64,000 bases of DNA, from NCBI RefSeq assembly GCF_029433515.1, contig NZ_JAQTIG010000001.1, positions 558,001 through 622,000 on the forward strand, read 5' to 3'. This document shows, in pieces, positions 61,836 through 64,000 of this stretch. Positions within the stretch are counted from its first letter, which is position 1. Every line of letters begins with the position of its first letter. The position numbers and the translations under genes were made by a program. This DNA is from Lactobacillus sp. ESL0679 (GTDB lineage: Bacteria > Bacillota > Bacilli > Lactobacillales > Lactobacillaceae). The notes beneath the pieces are model-generated. The model ran no database searches. It was not told where the DNA came from and saw nothing but the letters and a program-made list of their open reading frames with translations.

Positions 61836-62540
61836 TTGAAATATCAACAAATAATTTTTGACGTTGATGATACTTTGATTGATTCAGCTGCTACCGAAAA
61901 TTTTGCACTACATCATCTTTTTGCTGCACATCATTGGCAATTAACGCCAAAATTGCAGCAGACTTATCATAAATATAATCAGGGACTGTGGCGCCAACTT
62001 GAATTAGGTGAGATTACCTACGAAGAATTGAGTCAGATCACGTTTAGTCATTTTTTAAAAGCTAATTTAGGTCTAGAAGTTGACGGCTTAAAAATTATGA
62101 ACGAGTATCGCTCATATTTTGGTGAGGCACATCAGCTTTTGCCGGGAGTTGAGCACACATTGAAGCTGGCTCGTAAACTTGGCTATCAGTTAACTGTTTT
62201 GAGTAATGGTGAGCGACTAATGCAAAATCATCGTTTAGAACTTGCTGGGATTAAAGATTATTTTAACTTGATTGTTACTTCACAAGAAGCCAAAGTTTCT
62301 AAACCAGATAAGCGAATTTTTGATTACTTTTTTGCGCAGACTAAGGTTGCTCCTAACAAAACGATTTTCTTTGGCGATGGACTGCAATCTGACATTCTGG
62401 GGGCTGAAAAATATGGCTTTGCGAGCATTTGGTATAATCATCGACATCGCGCCAATACGCTTAATTTACACCCAATTTTTGAAGTTGATACTTATCAAGA
62501 TTTTGATACTTTGCTGCAAAATAACTTAATGCATTTTTAA
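61836..62540 (+). CDS. YjjG-family HAD (noncanonical) nucleotidase, 234 aa
   Basis: HAD hydrolase with motif I IFDVDDTLIDS at residue 8, motif II LTVLSNGERLMQ near 127, a conserved Lys in EAKVSKPDKRIFDYF near 152 and motif IV FFGDGLQSDILGAEKYGF near 178. This order matches YjjG/YfnB nucleotidases, which remove phosphate from noncanonical pyrimidine nucleotides. Starts at TTG 61836 behind AAAGGATGAC; no ATG is in frame at the right place. Confidence 0.88.
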   Translation: MKYQQIIFDVDDTLIDSAATENFALHHLFAAHHWQLTPKLQQTYHKYNQGLWRQLELGEITYEELSQITFSHFLKANLGLEVDGLKIMNEYRSYFGEAHQLLPGVEHTLKLARKLGYQLTVLSNGERLMQNHRLELAGIKDYFNLIVTSQEAKVSKPDKRIFDYFFAQTKVAPNKTIFFGDGLQSDILGAEKYGFASIWYNHRHRANTLNLHPIFEVDTYQDFDTLLQNNLMHF

Positions 62541-62593
62541 CAAGCTGATAGCTTGGGGTTATGTATAATAAAGGTGAAAGAGAGGTCAGACTT

Positions 62594-63454
62594 ATGAATA
62601 ATATTAATTCTCTAACTGATACTTATGAATTAAATAATGGTGTGAAAATACCTGCTGTTGGCTTCGGCACTTGGCAGACCCCCGATGGCGAAGTTGCACA
62701 GAATGCTGTTATGGCAGCAATTAATGCTGGTTACCGGTTAATTGATACTGCAGCTGCTTATGGCAACGAGCGAAGTGTTGGCAATGGTATAAAGAAGAGT
62801 GGCATCAATCGTTATGATTTGTTTGTTGCAACTAAATTATGGAATAGCGATCATGGTTATCAGCAAACTGAGGCCGCAATTGATGCTAGCTTGGAAAAAT
62901 TAGGGTTGGATTACCTTGATTTGTACTTAATTCACTGGCCTAATCCTGTCGCAATCCGTGATCATTGGGCTGAGTTGAACGCTGAGAGCTGGCGGGCAAT
63001 GGAAGACGCTCTGAAAGCTGGGAAAATACGAGCAATTGGCGTTTCTAATTTCAGAAGAAACCATCTTGATGAATTGCTTAAGACTGCAGGCATTCGTCCA
63101 GCTGTTAACCAGATTTACTTGAATCCAAGCGATATGCAAAAAGAAGTAACGGACTATGATGACGAATTAGGAATCTTAAATGAGGCTTACAGTCCGTTGG
63201 GGACAGGCGGCTTGCTCGCAAACGAAACAGTTTCTGAAATTGCTAGTCACTATAATAAGAGTGCGGCTCAATTATTATTGCGTTGGTCAGTTCAGCACGG
63301 CTTTTTGCCGTTGCCGAAGTCGGTTCACCCTAAGTATATTGAAGCTAATACAGAAATTTTTGACTTTTCAATTAGTGAACAGGATATGTTAAAACTAGAC
63401 GGATTACATGGTGCTGCTAAGGTTGCACAGGATCCAGATAAGACAGATTTTTAG
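62594..63454 (+). CDS. Aldo/keto reductase, 286 aa
   Basis: Second aldo/keto reductase of the window, of the 2,5-diketo-gluconate reductase/YvgN subgroup. GFGTWQTPDGE near 25, Asp and Tyr in LIDTAAAYGNERSVG, Lys in VATKLWNSDHG, His in LYLIHWPNP, and LPKSVHPKYIEAN near 250. ATG 62594 has GAGAGGTC upstream; the longer frame from 62561 includes a TATAAT-like -10. Only about 25 nt before proC. Confidence 0.92.
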   Translation: MNNINSLTDTYELNNGVKIPAVGFGTWQTPDGEVAQNAVMAAINAGYRLIDTAAAYGNERSVGNGIKKSGINRYDLFVATKLWNSDHGYQQTEAAIDASLEKLGLDYLDLYLIHWPNPVAIRDHWAELNAESWRAMEDALKAGKIRAIGVSNFRRNHLDELLKTAGIRPAVNQIYLNPSDMQKEVTDYDDELGILNEAYSPLGTGGLLANETVSEIASHYNKSAAQLLLRWSVQHGFLPLPKSVHPKYIEANTEIFDFSISEQDMLKLDGLHGAAKVAQDPDKTDF

Positions 63455-63479
63455 TTATATAAGAAAAGAGTAATAATAA

Positions 63480-64000
63480 ATGAAGATTGGCTTTATTGGT
63501 GCTGGCAAAATTGGTTCATCGATGATTTTAGGCTTATTACAAGCTGGTATTTCAGGGAAAGATCTTTATGTCTTTGATGGTGGCCACCAATCCGCACAAA
63601 AGCTTGCCGCTGAGAATAGCCTGCAATTAGTTGATGACTACACTGATTTTAATGGCTGCACTGCGGTAGTTGTTGCAGTTGGTGGACCAGTAATTAACAC
63701 AATTTTACAAAAGCTAGGTCAAATTTATCATGGCATTATGCTATCAACTGGTGGTGGCGACTTAGTAAAAGTTAATCAGGAAGCAGCTGACGATACGTCA
63801 TTTGCTAAAATCGTTCCGAACACTCCTGTGCAAATTGGGGAAGGGATAACTGCTGTAAGCTTTATTCCTAATGAAAAGCAAACAGTGATTGCTACAGTTA
63901 AGGAAATTTTAGGTAAGTTTGGTGACGTATATGTTGTTCCAGAGAGTCTTTTAGGAATCTACGGAACAGTTTCTGGCTGTGCGCCTGCCTACGTTGACTT
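63480..64000 (+). CDS. proC: Pyrroline-5-carboxylate reductase, 5' part
   Basis: Last step of proline synthesis. ATG 63480 opens a frame beginning MKIGFIGAGKIGSSMILGLL (Rossmann GxGxxG) with the family block FAKIVPNTPVQIGEGITAV near 103 and SGCAPAYVD at the window edge, where the active-site helix begins. The frame is open to base 64000, so about 170 of some 265 residues are seen. It follows the aldo/keto reductase by 25 nt. Confidence 0.93.
   Translation, partial: MKIGFIGAGKIGSSMILGLLQAGISGKDLYVFDGGHQSAQKLAAENSLQLVDDYTDFNGCTAVVVAVGGPVINTILQKLGQIYHGIMLSTGGGDLVKVNQEAADDTSFAKIVPNTPVQIGEGITAVSFIPNEKQTVIATVKEILGKFGDVYVVPESLLGIYGTVSGCAPAYVD

Noticed and set aside
1-64000. CRISPR arrays, insertion sequences, rRNA operons, prophage genes
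   Set aside because: No regularly spaced repeats, transposase or phage structural genes, or rRNA sequences were seen. The only tRNA found is at 52069.

Overview
The window is an origin-of-replication region from a low-GC Firmicute, most probably Lactobacillus sensu stricto (acidophilus/delbrueckii group). The evidence is the order rpmH-rnpA-yidC / dnaA-dnaN-yaaA-recF-gyrB-gyrA-rpsF-ssb-rpsR-gdpP-rplI-dnaB, the tandem deoxyadenosine/deoxyguanosine kinase pair known from L. acidophilus, duplicated pyruvate oxidases, a histidine T-box transporter and a lactobacillar holin-like type I toxin. The species call is an inference from gene content only.

Layout. 0-19 kb, almost all on the + strand: an unknown protein, a heavy-metal P-type ATPase, a CPA2 antiporter, a CPBP protease (minus), a YdcF-like protein, a MacB/FtsX-type ABC fusion, a DUF2087 protein, nagB with an operator inside its promoter, the amaP/DUF2273/Asp23 envelope-stress operon, an XRE-CPBP-XRE cassette followed by a small secreted Cys/His/Tyr-rich peptide, a secreted protein, dAK/dGK, and a T-box-controlled amino-acid ABC transporter. 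19-25.9 kb: Cof-type HAD phosphatase (minus), two AzgA-type purine permeases, a CLC chloride transporter and 6-phosphogluconate dehydrogenase (both minus). 25.9-35 kb, minus strand: two pyruvate oxidases, mnmG, mnmE, yidC, rnpA, rpmH. About 34.96-35.43 kb: oriC with many DnaA boxes. 35.4-49.5 kb, plus strand: the replication and ribosomal-protein block ending with dnaB. 49.6-64 kb: a CsbD-like peptide, a DUF2974 hydrolase, an MgtC protein, a tRNA-Thr, a type I toxin-antitoxin locus, TraX, a MerR-controlled CMD-cupin gene with a broken SDR gene, a SemiSWEET/unknown-enzyme pair behind a cre site, oxidoreductases, a CPA2 antiporter, a HAD nucleotidase and the start of proC.

The most striking signal outside genes is two families of short palindromes scattered on both sides of oriC. 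Six sites match the ParB centromere parS (TGTTNCACGTGAAACA) with one or two mismatches. Five sites match the Bacillus Noc nucleoid-occlusion site (ATTTCCCGGGAAAT) with zero or one mismatch. Many sit directly after, or inside, intrinsic terminators. Neither parAB nor noc lies in the window, although these genes often sit next to mnmG in related bacteria.

Other highlights: a tandem T-box whose second unit has no specifier domain; a holin-like type I toxin locus with a second, apparently orphan antitoxin RNA; the secreted peptide cassette; a leucine in GyrA where quinolone-sensitive enzymes carry Asp/Glu; and a Thr tRNA with anticodon AGT. I saw no CRISPR array, intact insertion sequence, rRNA operon or prophage.
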